In this document: piece after piece, positions 43,212 to 52,265 of the stretch | How the letters are laid out: the number at the start of each line of letters is the position of its first letter | Numbering within the stretch: the stretch's first letter is position 1 | From: Sulfurimonas lithotrophica | GTDB taxonomy: Bacteria; Campylobacterota; Campylobacteria; Campylobacterales; Sulfurimonadaceae | Length of the DNA stretch: 64,000 bases | Reading direction: 5' to 3' | Assembly (NCBI RefSeq): GCF_009258225.1 | Contig: NZ_CP043617.1 | Coordinates: forward strand, 124,001 to 188,000 | Notes under the pieces: model-generated | What the model saw: only the letters and a program-made list of their open reading frames with translations | The model's database searches: none | What the model was told of the DNA's origin: nothing | Position numbers and translations under genes: made by a program

Positions 43212-43890
43212 AAACACTCCATTTATTTAAAATTGCTTCGCAAATCTCCAAGTCATTTTGTCCGTCAATATCTATACTTTTTTCATCACTCATAATATAT
43301 GATATACATCTATTTGAAATAAGTTTTTCATGTTTTAAAAATTCACTTGTGGAAATTATGTATATTGCACCGTTTGGCATATATACTTTTGGAAGAGATT
43401 GTCTAGGCATAAATGGATATTCATTATTTGAAATTGGTTCTAAATAGCCGTTTTCATCTATTTTAAATGATTTTAAAATTTTATTGTCAATCTCTTTAAC
43501 ACTTATCAACGAACTTGCTTTTTCACGAATAAGTAAATCAATAGAATTATCGATATCAAAAGAATCTCTGAGTGGAGATGTCGGTTGTAAAAGAACAATA
43601 AAGTCAAACTCTTCATCTAAAGAATTCAATAGATGTTTTATAACCGGTTCAGATGGTGTATTATCAAGTGCCAAAGTCGATGGACGTAGTATTACCTCTG
43701 AACCAAAAGCTTTTGAAATATCCAATATTTTTTTGGAATCACTACTAACTATTGTTTTTGAGATATATTTTGATTTTAAGCTTGCTTGTATTGTCCACGC
43801 TATTAACGGTTTGTTAGAAAGAGTAGCTATATTTTTATCTTTTAATCCTTTTGAACCTTCTCTAGCAGGTATAATAGAGAGAAATTTCAA
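43204..43890 (-). CDS. neuA: CMP-nonulosonic acid cytidylyltransferase (NeuA/LegF-type)
   Basis: The 228-residue enzyme activates a nonulosonic acid with CTP. Its N-terminus, IIPAREGSKGLKDKN (about 5-19), is the CTP-binding signature, and PLIAWTIQASLKSK, LLQPTSPLR and YMPNGAIYI follow in order. The product would feed the Maf transferase, which overlaps it at its start by eight bases. The neuC gene overlaps upstream by four. Whether the sugar is N-acetylneuraminic, legionaminic or another acid cannot be told from the sequence. Confidence 0.9.
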   Translation of the reverse strand: MKFLSIIPAREGSKGLKDKNIATLSNKPLIAWTIQASLKSKYISKTIVSSDSKKILDISKAFGSEVILRPSTLALDNTPSEPVIKHLLNSLDEEFDFIVLLQPTSPLRDSFDIDNSIDLLIREKASSLISVKEIDNKILKSFKIDENGYLEPISNNEYPFMPRQSLPKVYMPNGAIYIISTSEFLKHEKLISNRCISYIMSDEKSIDIDGQNDLEICEAILNKWSVYE

Positions 43891-45017
43891 ATTAAATCCT
43901 TGAATTGTTTTTGATTAGAAGTTTCCCAAAAGTTATCATTTTTTATAAGTTCTAAAAATTTTTTGTCACTGTTCCCATTTCCAAAATCTACATCAGTTGT
44001 ATTTATATTTATTTTTTTATACTCTTGAATTGCATCTAGAATATCAGACTTTTTAAAACCTATATTTTTGATACTATTAGATTTAACTCTGTTGTTCTGT
44101 CTATTTCCTAAATTTATAGTGTTGATATTATAGTAAGGTGCTTCTCTTACACCTGCACTTGAATTCCCTATAATAAACTGTGCGTTTTTTAGTAATACTA
44201 AAAAATATTCAAATCTTAAAGAGGGATATACCTTTATTTTTGGATTATTATTAAATCTGTTATATTCATTGATAATAATATCTGATCCTAGATCATTATT
44301 TGGAAAAATTACTATATAGTTCAAACCGCTTTGTATAATAGATGACACTAAAGTATCTATTTGGCTTTTTAAGTTAGATACCTCTGTAGTAACAGGATGA
44401 AACATCAATATTGCGTATTCTTGAAAATCTATCTGGTAATATTCTTTTACAAAGTTTATATTAGGTAGGTTTTTTGAAGCCATGATATCTAAATCAGGGC
44501 TACCGATAGTAAATACAGAGTTTTCATCTTCTCCCATCTGAATCAATCTTTTTTTAGCTTCTTCATTTGATGCAAGGTGTATATGAGAGAGCTTGCTTAC
44601 GCTATGACGTATAAGTTCATCAATAGTCCCGGATATTTCACCACCTTCTATATGAGCGACTAAAATATTGTTTAGACTACCTACAATTGCACCGGCAAGC
44701 GCCTCTACCCTATCTCCGTGAACTACTATTAAATCAGGTTTCAATTCAGCTGTATAGGAAGAAAAACCATCTATTGTTTTTGCAAGATTTCTATCCATAT
44801 GATCTATATCGTTATGGTTTATAAAAGGGTATATATTTTTAAAGCCGGATTTTTCAATCTCTATGATTGTTTTGCCATACTTGGCAATCATATGCATACC
44901 AGTTACAAAGAGGTGCACATCAAATAGTTCGCATTCTTGTGATATTTTTATTAATGATTTTAGTTTGCCAAAGTCTGCCCTAGTACCGGTTAAAAAGACA
45001 ATTTTTCTTTTATTCAT
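43887..45017 (-). CDS. neuC: UDP-sugar 2-epimerase, hydrolysing (NeuC/LegG-type)
   Basis: The 376-residue protein makes N-acetylmannosamine, or its 2,4-diacetamido analogue, from the UDP-sugar. [15 protein letters not shown] at the N-terminus, [16 protein letters not shown] (about 95-110), [18 protein letters not shown] and [13 protein letters not shown] (near 285) are the family motifs. It overlaps neuB by eight bases and neuA by four. LegB and LegC dehydratase and aminotransferase genes are not adjacent, so a sialic-acid type product or remotely encoded early steps are both possible. Confidence 0.88.
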   Translation of the reverse strand: MNKRKIVFLTGTRADFGKLKSLIKISQECELFDVHLFVTGMHMIAKYGKTIIEIEKSGFKNIYPFINHNDIDHMDRNLAKTIDGFSSYTAELKPDLIVVHGDRVEALAGAIVGSLNNILVAHIEGGEISGTIDELIRHSVSKLSHIHLASNEEAKKRLIQMGEDENSVFTIGSPDLDIMASKNLPNINFVKEYYQIDFQEYAILMFHPVTTEVSNLKSQIDTLVSSIIQSGLNYIVIFPNNDLGSDIIINEYNRFNNNPKIKVYPSLRFEYFLVLLKNAQFIIGNSSAGVREAPYYNINTINLGNRQNNRVKSNSIKNIGFKKSDILDAIQEYKKININTTDVDFGNGNSDKKFLELIKNDNFWETSNQKQFKDLI

Positions 45018-46050
45018 TTATATCAGTCCAGTCGATATGAATATCATTTTCTATATCTTTTATTGCTGTTTTTCCTATTATCGATTCATAGTGTTCAGCT
45101 TTTATAGCGCCTGTTCCCGGTCTTTTTACCCATATATTGTCTTTTGAAAATTTATCGCCTTTTTTTATAGGTTTTATACTAACAACGGTTGCAAAAGCAA
45201 AGTCTATAGTCACTTGTTCCTCTTTAAGGGCTTCTTTTTTTCCGCCTCTCATTAATGCAATGTTTTTAGAACCTTCAATTAATTCTTTTAGTGCATCAGG
45301 ATTCATAGAATTTACAATATCAGGACCGTTTCTATCCATACTATCTGTAAAATGTCTTTCTAAAATAGAGGCTCCTAAAGCCGTAGCTGCATAACAGGCA
45401 TGGTTAGAAGTTGTATGGTCGGACAAACCAACTATAGCATTTGGAAATTCATTTATTAGCTCAGTCATGGCTCCAAGTCTAACTAAATTTGGTGGAGTCG
45501 GATATAAGTTAGTTGTGTGAAGAAGGGCATACGGAACTTGATGTTTTTCTAAAATGGAAACAGTTTTTTTTACGCTTTGAATATCGTTCATACCTGTACT
45601 GATTATCATAGGTTTTTTAAAAGAAGCTATATGCTCAATTAGTGGATAGTTATTGCATTCACCTGAACCTATTTTATATGCACAAATATCCATCTTTTCT
45701 AGTCTATCTGCTGCTGCTCTTGAAAAGGGTGTAGATATAAATATCATTCCTAGTGATTCTACATATTCTTTTAATTTTAATTCATCTATTTCATCCAGTG
45801 CGGCATTTTTCATAATTTCATATATTGAAATATTTGCATTTCCTGGAATAACGTCTTTGGCTTTTGAACTCATTTCATCGTCTATAACATGTGTCTGATG
45901 TTTTATAACTTCAGCACCAGCTTTGTAAGCAGCATCAACCATTTCTTTAGCAATTGAAAGTGAGCCGTTATGATTAATACCTATTTCTGCAATTACTAAG
46001 GGGGCATAGTCTAAACCGACTTTTCTATTACAAATTTCTATGAAATTCAA
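45010..46050 (-). CDS. neuB: Nonulosonic acid synthase (NeuB/LegI-type)
   Basis: The 346-residue enzyme condenses phosphoenolpyruvate with a 6-carbon amino sugar. The TIM-barrel core shows [53 protein letters not shown] and an [14 protein letters not shown] loop near residue 242. A C-terminal antifreeze-like SAF domain (about 285-346) follows. It is the central enzyme of the pathway in this operon and precedes neuC and neuA. The exact acid is not deducible by eye. Confidence 0.92.
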   Translation of the reverse strand: MNFIEICNRKVGLDYAPLVIAEIGINHNGSLSIAKEMVDAAYKAGAEVIKHQTHVIDDEMSSKAKDVIPGNANISIYEIMKNAALDEIDELKLKEYVESLGMIFISTPFSRAAADRLEKMDICAYKIGSGECNNYPLIEHIASFKKPMIISTGMNDIQSVKKTVSILEKHQVPYALLHTTNLYPTPPNLVRLGAMTELINEFPNAIVGLSDHTTSNHACYAATALGASILERHFTDSMDRNGPDIVNSMNPDALKELIEGSKNIALMRGGKKEALKEEQVTIDFAFATVVSIKPIKKGDKFSKDNIWVKRPGTGAIKAEHYESIIGKTAIKDIENDIHIDWTDINE

Positions 46051-46607
46051 GAGTTTCCTTTAGATATGTAATAAGAATATATTATATGGTCTAGAATCAT
46101 ATGTGCATCTTCTACAAGTCCATACTCATCTTTTTTTGTCGGTATATGAAAGTTAATATCAGATAATTGTTTTAATTTACCACCATCAAATCCGGTAATA
46201 CCAATGATTGAAGTGTTCTGTTCTTTTGCGTATTTTACAGCTTTGATAATATTTTCAGAGTTTCCACTGCAAGATATTGCAATGATTAAATCTTCTTTTT
46301 TTAGAATGTCTTTTAGTTGCATATAAAAAACATTTTCATAACCAATATCATTTGAAATTGCACTACATACAGGTGTGTTGTCACTAAGACTCATTACATC
46401 AAATTTTTTTATATTTCTTCTCTTTAGACCGACACCTAAATCATTTACCATATGAGAAGCTGTAGCAGCACTTCCTCCATTGCCTAATATATATATCCTA
46501 CCTTTTGTCGCATCAAGTTTTTTTACTATTTTCGAGACTGTATTAACATCTATATTTTTTAAAATATCAATTAGGTTTTCAATATAGCTTTTAGCAAATT
46601 CTTGCAT
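46047..46607 (-). CDS. SIS-domain phosphosugar isomerase (GmhA-like)
   Basis: The 186-residue protein has the SIS fold with [21 protein letters not shown] (about residues 33-53), and later [19 protein letters not shown], as in sedoheptulose-7-phosphate isomerase GmhA. It overlaps the start of neuB by four bases and is the first gene of the nonulosonic acid operon. It may make a heptose precursor, or act on an amino-sugar phosphate feeding neuC. The gene diverges from the first CgeB-like gene at 46671, 63 bp away. Confidence 0.8.
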   Translation of the reverse strand: MQEFAKSYIENLIDILKNIDVNTVSKIVKKLDATKGRIYILGNGGSAATASHMVNDLGVGLKRRNIKKFDVMSLSDNTPVCSAISNDIGYENVFYMQLKDILKKEDLIIAISCSGNSENIIKAVKYAKEQNTSIIGITGFDGGKLKQLSDINFHIPTKKDEYGLVEDAHMILDHIIYSYYISKGNS

Positions 46608-46670
46608 TTAAATACCTTGTAAGTTATATTCAGATATCTTACCTTAATTAAAATAAAGGTTAAATGAAAC

Positions 46671-48086
46671 ATGTTTGAGGATACTTATTTTTTTAATTCA
46701 CAAGAAGCTTTGAGAGTAGCAAGACTGCAAAATAAGCCATCAAGATATGTACTTCAAATTTGTTATTACCATGGAGATAAAATAGACCATGAAGGTTTAG
46801 AAAATTTAGTTCATTTACCGGTGGATAATATAGTTAATGATTTAGCTTTAGGTGTATATAGGATTCCAACTAAGGTTGATTTTACAGGTTTAGATATATC
46901 ACAAGATGTACAGAATGATATTTTACAATCACTAAAAGAGTCCATTACACAAGCAACAGCAATTAGAAATGAACTAAACAAACATTATTTTGAAAGTTTA
47001 CAAAATGCTAAACTTAACTTTAATGAAAATCTTAGGTTTTATCTTATAGCCTCTTCTAATACGCAAGTTATGCAGCATATCTCTGCAAATATTGCTAGAA
47101 CTCTTGAAAAACTAGGATATGAAGTTTTGTTTAATTTAGATGTCGGTGTAAAAGATATGAACTGCTTAAAAGAGTTAAAAGAGTTTAACCCGCACGTAAC
47201 AATAAATATAAATCATTTGAATAATAGAATGTTAAGTGACGATGTTTTTAATTTTGTTTGGATTCAGGATTTATTTGCAATAGAGCAGTTTAAGCATACG
47301 AAAGTAAGAGAAAGAGATTTTATTTTTCATTTAGTAAAATCTTTAAAAGATCATTTGAGTAAGTTGAGTATAAGTTCAAAATATCAAGGTTTTTGTATTG
47401 ATACTAATTTATATAAAGAAGATGATTCAATTGAGAGGCAAAATAAAGTAGTGATGATAGGCTCAAGCTATAAACAAGTTTTTGAAGAAGTAAAACACGA
47501 AAAAAAAGAAGAAATAGCTAAAGATTTAATGGATTTTTATACTTCTAGTGAAATAATAACATATGATACTAATAATAAATATTATGAATTCTTAATGGAA
47601 AAATATGATATTAAGCAAAGTCAGGTGTTAGGACAAATTAATAACTATGTATTAAGAGATGGTTTTTTAGAGTATATCACAAATATAAATCTTGATTGTA
47701 ATATAGAATTGTATGGTTGGGGTTGGGAGAATCATCCGCGATTAAATCAGTTTTTTAAAGGGGTGTTAACATATGGAGAAGAAATATCTAAAATTTATAA
47801 TAGTGCAAAATATTCATTAGTTTTAGGTGGGTATATATTACAACAAAGAACATTGGAGTCAGCAGCTAGTGGCTGTATTCCTTTAGTGTTTGATAGTAGA
47901 TACAACAATGCTGGCGATGAAGATGAAAAATGTTTTGAAGATAGCTTGTTGTTTTTTAAGAGACCTTATGACTTGAAAATATTGTTGTCACAAGAACATA
48001 ATAAAGATTTAGACTGTATTGTAAATGAAAATAGTTTTGAACAATTTGTTGATAAAATGATCAGTTTAGTTAATAAACACATATAA
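46671..48086 (+). CDS. CgeB-like glycosyltransferase, paralogue A
   Basis: The 471-residue protein has an N-terminal domain that I cannot name (about 1-130), a Rossmann-like middle part (FYLIASSNTQVMQHI, then FNPHVTININHLNN and FVWIQDL near 190-200) and a C-terminal Glyco_trans_1_2 (CgeB) domain with LYGWGWENHP and YSLVLGGYILQQRTLESAASGCIPLVFD (shown in part, about 380-415). It likely adds a sugar to flagellin or another surface glycan. Its last 50 or so residues closely match paralogue B. It is the first gene of the AT-rich island, and the next gene starts one base past its stop. Confidence 0.75.
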   Translation: MFEDTYFFNSQEALRVARLQNKPSRYVLQICYYHGDKIDHEGLENLVHLPVDNIVNDLALGVYRIPTKVDFTGLDISQDVQNDILQSLKESITQATAIRNELNKHYFESLQNAKLNFNENLRFYLIASSNTQVMQHISANIARTLEKLGYEVLFNLDVGVKDMNCLKELKEFNPHVTININHLNNRMLSDDVFNFVWIQDLFAIEQFKHTKVRERDFIFHLVKSLKDHLSKLSISSKYQGFCIDTNLYKEDDSIERQNKVVMIGSSYKQVFEEVKHEKKEEIAKDLMDFYTSSEIITYDTNNKYYEFLMEKYDIKQSQVLGQINNYVLRDGFLEYITNINLDCNIELYGWGWENHPRLNQFFKGVLTYGEEISKIYNSAKYSLVLGGYILQQRTLESAASGCIPLVFDSRYNNAGDEDEKCFEDSLLFFKRPYDLKILLSQEHNKDLDCIVNENSFEQFVDKMISLVNKHI

Positions 48087-48087
48087 A

Positions 48088-48773
48088 ATGAAGACATATT
48101 TAGACACGTATTTTTTAGATTCCAAAACAGCTTTAGATACAGCTTTAAAAAAGAACTTGGTCATGGCTAAAAATGGAATAGTCAGCGGTTTACAAATATG
48201 TTATTATGATGGTGAAAGAATAGAAAATGAACCAGAAAATTGCATACATGTTCCTTTTAATTCAATTGTAGATTATTTTATAAAAACAAAAAATAGATTC
48301 CCAAGTTTAATTAACAGTGACAATACAAACTTATCAACTACAGAGCTTTCAGAATTACAAGATGAATTTAAAAAAAGTATGAATAAAGTGCAAAATATTT
48401 TAGATAATAAAATAATAAATATAAAAAAGGAAATTCAAAAGTTAAAACCAAATTTTAACGATGAGAAGCTGAGAATTTTTGCATATGGGTGTAGAGAGAC
48501 AGTATTAATAAAACATTTAGTAAAAAATATTTTAATAGCTGCTGATGAGTTGGGATATGAAACATATTTACATACTCAGGACAATGATATGGAGTCATGT
48601 AATGAAGTTTTTTATTTAAAGGCTCTAAGAGATTTTAATCCACATATAACAATAAATGTAAATCATTTAAATAACGATTTTATAAGTGATGAAGTATTTA
48701 ATTTTATTTGGTTTCAGGATTATATGCCTTTATTACGCAAAGAATCTCCACCAATTCACTTAAGAGATAGAGA
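48088..48773 (+). repeat. 686-bp direct repeat, copy 1 (5' part of paralogue B)
   Basis: The segment from the ATG through codon 228 is repeated at 50799-51484 with no difference that I could find by eye, after which the two genes diverge at once. The preceding bases (ATATAAA with a similar context) also match. Confidence 0.9.
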
Positions 48774-49542
48774 CATTGTTTATTTTCTTACTGAGCATTT
48801 AGGTAAGCTTTTAAGAGAAAAAGATATACCTTCTAAATATCAATCATTTTGTATAGATACAAATATTTATAAAAAAAGAAGTAATATTGAAAGAATTAAA
48901 AAGATAGTATTTATAGGATCTTCTTATTTAGAGCGTTATGAAAGTGTAATTACACCAGATAAAGAAATAGCTTGTAAGGAGTTGTTTGAACTGAATATAA
49001 AATACGGGTATGAAGCTATAGGAATAAATAAATCAGAATATTTAGCAGAAAAGTATAATATAAGTGAGAAAGATATAAGTTCTTTACGGGGATATATTCA
49101 ACGAGACTTATTGCTAAAATATATTATAAATTTGAATTTAGATTACGAGATAGAGGTTTATGGGTATGGTTGGGAATATGATAAAGATATATTTAAACAT
49201 TACAAAGGTCATTTAGCATATGGCGAAGATATTTCAAAAGTATACAACAGCGCTGTATATGGGTTAGTAGTAGGCGGATATGTAATGCAACAAAGAACAC
49301 TTGAATCAGCAGCTTCTGGGGCTATTCCACTAGTTTTTGATGCTAGAGAAAGTGGTGCAGATCTAAATCATAAGTGTTTTGAAGATAGCTTATTGTTTTT
49401 TAAGAGACCTGATGATTTAAGAATATTACTGTCGCAAGTACATAATAAAGATCTAGATTGTATTGTTAATGAAAATAGTTATAAACAATTTGTTGAAAAA
49501 ATGGTTGGTTTAGTTAAAAAGGAATTGAATGAGCAGTTATAA
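48088..49542 (+). CDS. CgeB-like glycosyltransferase, paralogue B
   Basis: The 484-residue protein has the same layout as paralogue A: a unique N-terminus (LDTYFLDSKTALDTAL), a middle with ITINVNHLNNDF and FIWFQDYM, and a CgeB C-terminal domain with GYGWEYDKDI and GGYVMQQRTLESAASGAIP. Its first 686 bases recur without visible change in paralogue C, while its C-terminal end resembles paralogue A. A sulfotransferase-like gene overlaps its stop by 14 bp. A function in flagellar or surface glycan assembly is inferred from the family and neighbours. Confidence 0.75.
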   Translation: MKTYLDTYFLDSKTALDTALKKNLVMAKNGIVSGLQICYYDGERIENEPENCIHVPFNSIVDYFIKTKNRFPSLINSDNTNLSTTELSELQDEFKKSMNKVQNILDNKIINIKKEIQKLKPNFNDEKLRIFAYGCRETVLIKHLVKNILIAADELGYETYLHTQDNDMESCNEVFYLKALRDFNPHITINVNHLNNDFISDEVFNFIWFQDYMPLLRKESPPIHLRDRDIVYFLTEHLGKLLREKDIPSKYQSFCIDTNIYKKRSNIERIKKIVFIGSSYLERYESVITPDKEIACKELFELNIKYGYEAIGINKSEYLAEKYNISEKDISSLRGYIQRDLLLKYIINLNLDYEIEVYGYGWEYDKDIFKHYKGHLAYGEDISKVYNSAVYGLVVGGYVMQQRTLESAASGAIPLVFDARESGADLNHKCFEDSLLFFKRPDDLRILLSQVHNKDLDCIVNENSYKQFVEKMVGLVKKELNEQL

Positions 49543-50797
49543 AAAAAATGTAATAATATCTTCATTTGTAAAATCAGGTACTGTACTTTCAGATGCTATT
49601 ATAACAAGATTGACTAATCTGAAAAAATATAATGTTATAGATAATGAGAGCTTAGATAAAAAAGTTTCAAATTATATTGGTGAAGCTTCTAGCTTTAGTT
49701 TTGGTGGATTAAATAATATTACATTTAATTCAATAGATATAGCAACAAATTTTCATGATAAAAACAATAGCATTTATAAACATATGTTGTTGGATATAAC
49801 AGATATTATTGACTTGAAAAATTATACATTATATACAGGACATATGAACCCTTTAGGAATAATCGAAAATAGAATTACAAATGAAATAGAAAAAAAAATA
49901 TATGTATATAGGTATGGTTTAGATGTTCTTAATTCTAAAATGAAGTTTATAGAAAATTTACCATGGGTATATGACGTTATGACTACTTTTGATGGTAATC
50001 AAAAAAAGTTTCAAGCATTAAGATATACATCAATTGATAAAATAGTTGATTTTATTAATAGTTGGATGGAACATATCAAAGGGTACTTAAAATATGAAAA
50101 TGAATTTTATGGATTAAATTACGAATTACTTCTGTCAAGTCCCAAAAAAGAAATAAAAAGATTAGCCAACTATTTGGAAGTTAGTATAAGTGAAGAAAAA
50201 ATTGAAGAGCTAATTCAAGAAGTATTTTACAAGGAACTGTCGAGTGGCACAAGTCGTAACATGTATTATAAACATTATAATGATGAAGAAAAAAGTAATC
50301 AATGGAAAGAATATTTACCATATCAGTTTTATAGTGACTTTAATATGAAGTTCAAACAAGAATTGAATAAGCTTGGGTTGATAGATAGAACTAATATAAA
50401 ACCTTATAAAAATAATGATTTTCACAAAAATTTTATCAGAAAATATCAGTTGTTTAAAGAAAGAGAAAAATATGATATATATAATAAAGGAGTTAATAGT
50501 TTTATTGAAACTTTAGTAACTTTTTTGGAAAATAAAAAAATTATTGTTTTTGGAAGTAACGCATATACTAATATAGTATTAAGTAAATTAAAACCAAGTA
50601 CGGAAATTGTTATGGTAATAAAAGATGATAGATGTAGAACTAATTATAAAATATTACTAGAGAATATTTTATATTATGATTATATTTTAGTTGGTATTAA
50701 ACCGGAAGCATTTACAGAAACAAAGGATATTTTAAGAGATATTTTAAAAGAACAAGGAACTATAGAAGTTATTAATTGTTATGATAAACATATATAA
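49529..50797 (+). CDS. Sulfotransferase-like protein with C-terminal Rossmann-like module
   Basis: The 422-residue protein begins with IISSFVKSGTVLSDAI (about residues 8-23), similar to the PAPS-binding loop PKSGTTW, and then KIYVYRYGLDVLNSKMKF (about 123-140), like the 3'-phosphate-binding motif, with WMEHIKGYL and LNYELLLSSPKKEIKRLANYL typical of sulfotransferases. The C-terminal 90 residues form a separate strand-helix module beginning KKIIVFGSNAYTNIVLSKL. The product could sulfonate a glycan, though PAPS supply was not seen in the window. The fold is likely; the activity is inference. It ends one base before paralogue C. Confidence 0.65.
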   Translation: MSSYKKNVIISSFVKSGTVLSDAIITRLTNLKKYNVIDNESLDKKVSNYIGEASSFSFGGLNNITFNSIDIATNFHDKNNSIYKHMLLDITDIIDLKNYTLYTGHMNPLGIIENRITNEIEKKIYVYRYGLDVLNSKMKFIENLPWVYDVMTTFDGNQKKFQALRYTSIDKIVDFINSWMEHIKGYLKYENEFYGLNYELLLSSPKKEIKRLANYLEVSISEEKIEELIQEVFYKELSSGTSRNMYYKHYNDEEKSNQWKEYLPYQFYSDFNMKFKQELNKLGLIDRTNIKPYKNNDFHKNFIRKYQLFKEREKYDIYNKGVNSFIETLVTFLENKKIIVFGSNAYTNIVLSKLKPSTEIVMVIKDDRCRTNYKILLENILYYDYILVGIKPEAFTETKDILRDILKEQGTIEVINCYDKHI

Positions 50798-50798
50798 A

Positions 50799-51484
50799 AT
50801 GAAGACATATTTAGACACGTATTTTTTAGATTCCAAAACAGCTTTAGATACAGCTTTAAAAAAGAACTTGGTCATGGCTAAAAATGGAATAGTCAGCGGT
50901 TTACAAATATGTTATTATGATGGTGAAAGAATAGAAAATGAACCAGAAAATTGCATACATGTTCCTTTTAATTCAATTGTAGATTATTTTATAAAAACAA
51001 AAAATAGATTCCCAAGTTTAATTAACAGTGACAATACAAACTTATCAACTACAGAGCTTTCAGAATTACAAGATGAATTTAAAAAAAGTATGAATAAAGT
51101 GCAAAATATTTTAGATAATAAAATAATAAATATAAAAAAGGAAATTCAAAAGTTAAAACCAAATTTTAACGATGAGAAGCTGAGAATTTTTGCATATGGG
51201 TGTAGAGAGACAGTATTAATAAAACATTTAGTAAAAAATATTTTAATAGCTGCTGATGAGTTGGGATATGAAACATATTTACATACTCAGGACAATGATA
51301 TGGAGTCATGTAATGAAGTTTTTTATTTAAAGGCTCTAAGAGATTTTAATCCACATATAACAATAAATGTAAATCATTTAAATAACGATTTTATAAGTGA
51401 TGAAGTATTTAATTTTATTTGGTTTCAGGATTATATGCCTTTATTACGCAAAGAATCTCCACCAATTCACTTAAGAGATAGAGA
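50799..51484 (+). repeat. 686-bp direct repeat, copy 2 (5' part of paralogue C)
   Basis: Identical by eye to 48088-48773, offset by 2711 bp. Homologous recombination between the copies would delete or duplicate paralogue B's 3' part and the sulfotransferase-like gene. Confidence 0.9.
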
Positions 51485-52265
51485 TTTAATATACCATTTG
51501 ACAAATGACCTTAAAGAAATTATCTTCAATAAAGGTATTTATTCAGAATTTCAATCTTTTTGTATGAACGAAAAAATATATAAACCAAGACCAGAAATAT
51601 TAAAAGAGAAAAAAATAGTTTTTATAGGTTCTTCATATAAAGATAGAATTAATGATATAAAGTTAGATCCTGATTTTCAATTAGTTTTTAATGAAGCAAA
51701 AGATATTTTTGAAAAAAAAAGTTGTTTGACGAATTTAACACATCCTAAAAGTGATTTATTATTTTTAATGCAAAAATATTCTAAATCATTGGATTATGTA
51801 AATGGTATAAATGCTTATCTAATCAGAGATTATTGTGTTGAAAAATTATGTAGCATTAATACAAACTATGAAATAGAAATATATGGATGGGGATGGAATG
51901 AAAATAAAAAAATTCAACCATACTATAAGGGAATAGTTGAAAACGGAGAAAGTATATCAAAAATTTATAATAGTGCAACTTATGGTTTTTGTCCTGGATC
52001 ATACATCTTAATGCAAAGAACACTTGAATGTGCTTTTAGTGAAACAGTACCATTAGTTTTAGATGTGAGAGAAGATAAACAAGAAGAATATAATAATAAA
52101 ATAGAAGAATCTTTAGAATTTTTTCATATAGGAGACCTAGAAAATATATTGAATAGTGATTCTGAAGTGAAGAAAACTTTTGCCTATATTAAAGAACAGT
52201 ATAGTTACAAAAAGATAATAAATAATTTCATGGCTAGTGTGAATAGGGTAATTAATGAAAAATAA
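50799..52265 (+). CDS. CgeB-like glycosyltransferase, paralogue C (chimeric)
   Basis: The 488-residue protein shares its first 228 residues exactly with paralogue B. It then switches to an unrelated-looking version of the same fold: DLIYHLTNDLKEIIF, a different linker, and a CgeB C-terminal domain with IYGWGWNENKK and GSYILMQRTLECAFSETVP. An in-frame ATG lies 18 bp upstream at 50781, but paralogue B and the repeat start both point to 50799. The gene overlaps the next CgeB-like gene by 11 bp. It is most simply explained by recombination that replaced one half of a paralogue. Confidence 0.78.
   Translation: MKTYLDTYFLDSKTALDTALKKNLVMAKNGIVSGLQICYYDGERIENEPENCIHVPFNSIVDYFIKTKNRFPSLINSDNTNLSTTELSELQDEFKKSMNKVQNILDNKIINIKKEIQKLKPNFNDEKLRIFAYGCRETVLIKHLVKNILIAADELGYETYLHTQDNDMESCNEVFYLKALRDFNPHITINVNHLNNDFISDEVFNFIWFQDYMPLLRKESPPIHLRDRDLIYHLTNDLKEIIFNKGIYSEFQSFCMNEKIYKPRPEILKEKKIVFIGSSYKDRINDIKLDPDFQLVFNEAKDIFEKKSCLTNLTHPKSDLLFLMQKYSKSLDYVNGINAYLIRDYCVEKLCSINTNYEIEIYGWGWNENKKIQPYYKGIVENGESISKIYNSATYGFCPGSYILMQRTLECAFSETVPLVLDVREDKQEEYNNKIEESLEFFHIGDLENILNSDSEVKKTFAYIKEQYSYKKIINNFMASVNRVINEK

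Noticed and set aside
50781-50798. Upstream ATG of paralogue C at 50781
   Set aside because: The identical paralogue B starts at the equivalent of 50799, and the upstream ATG lies within the end of the preceding gene.
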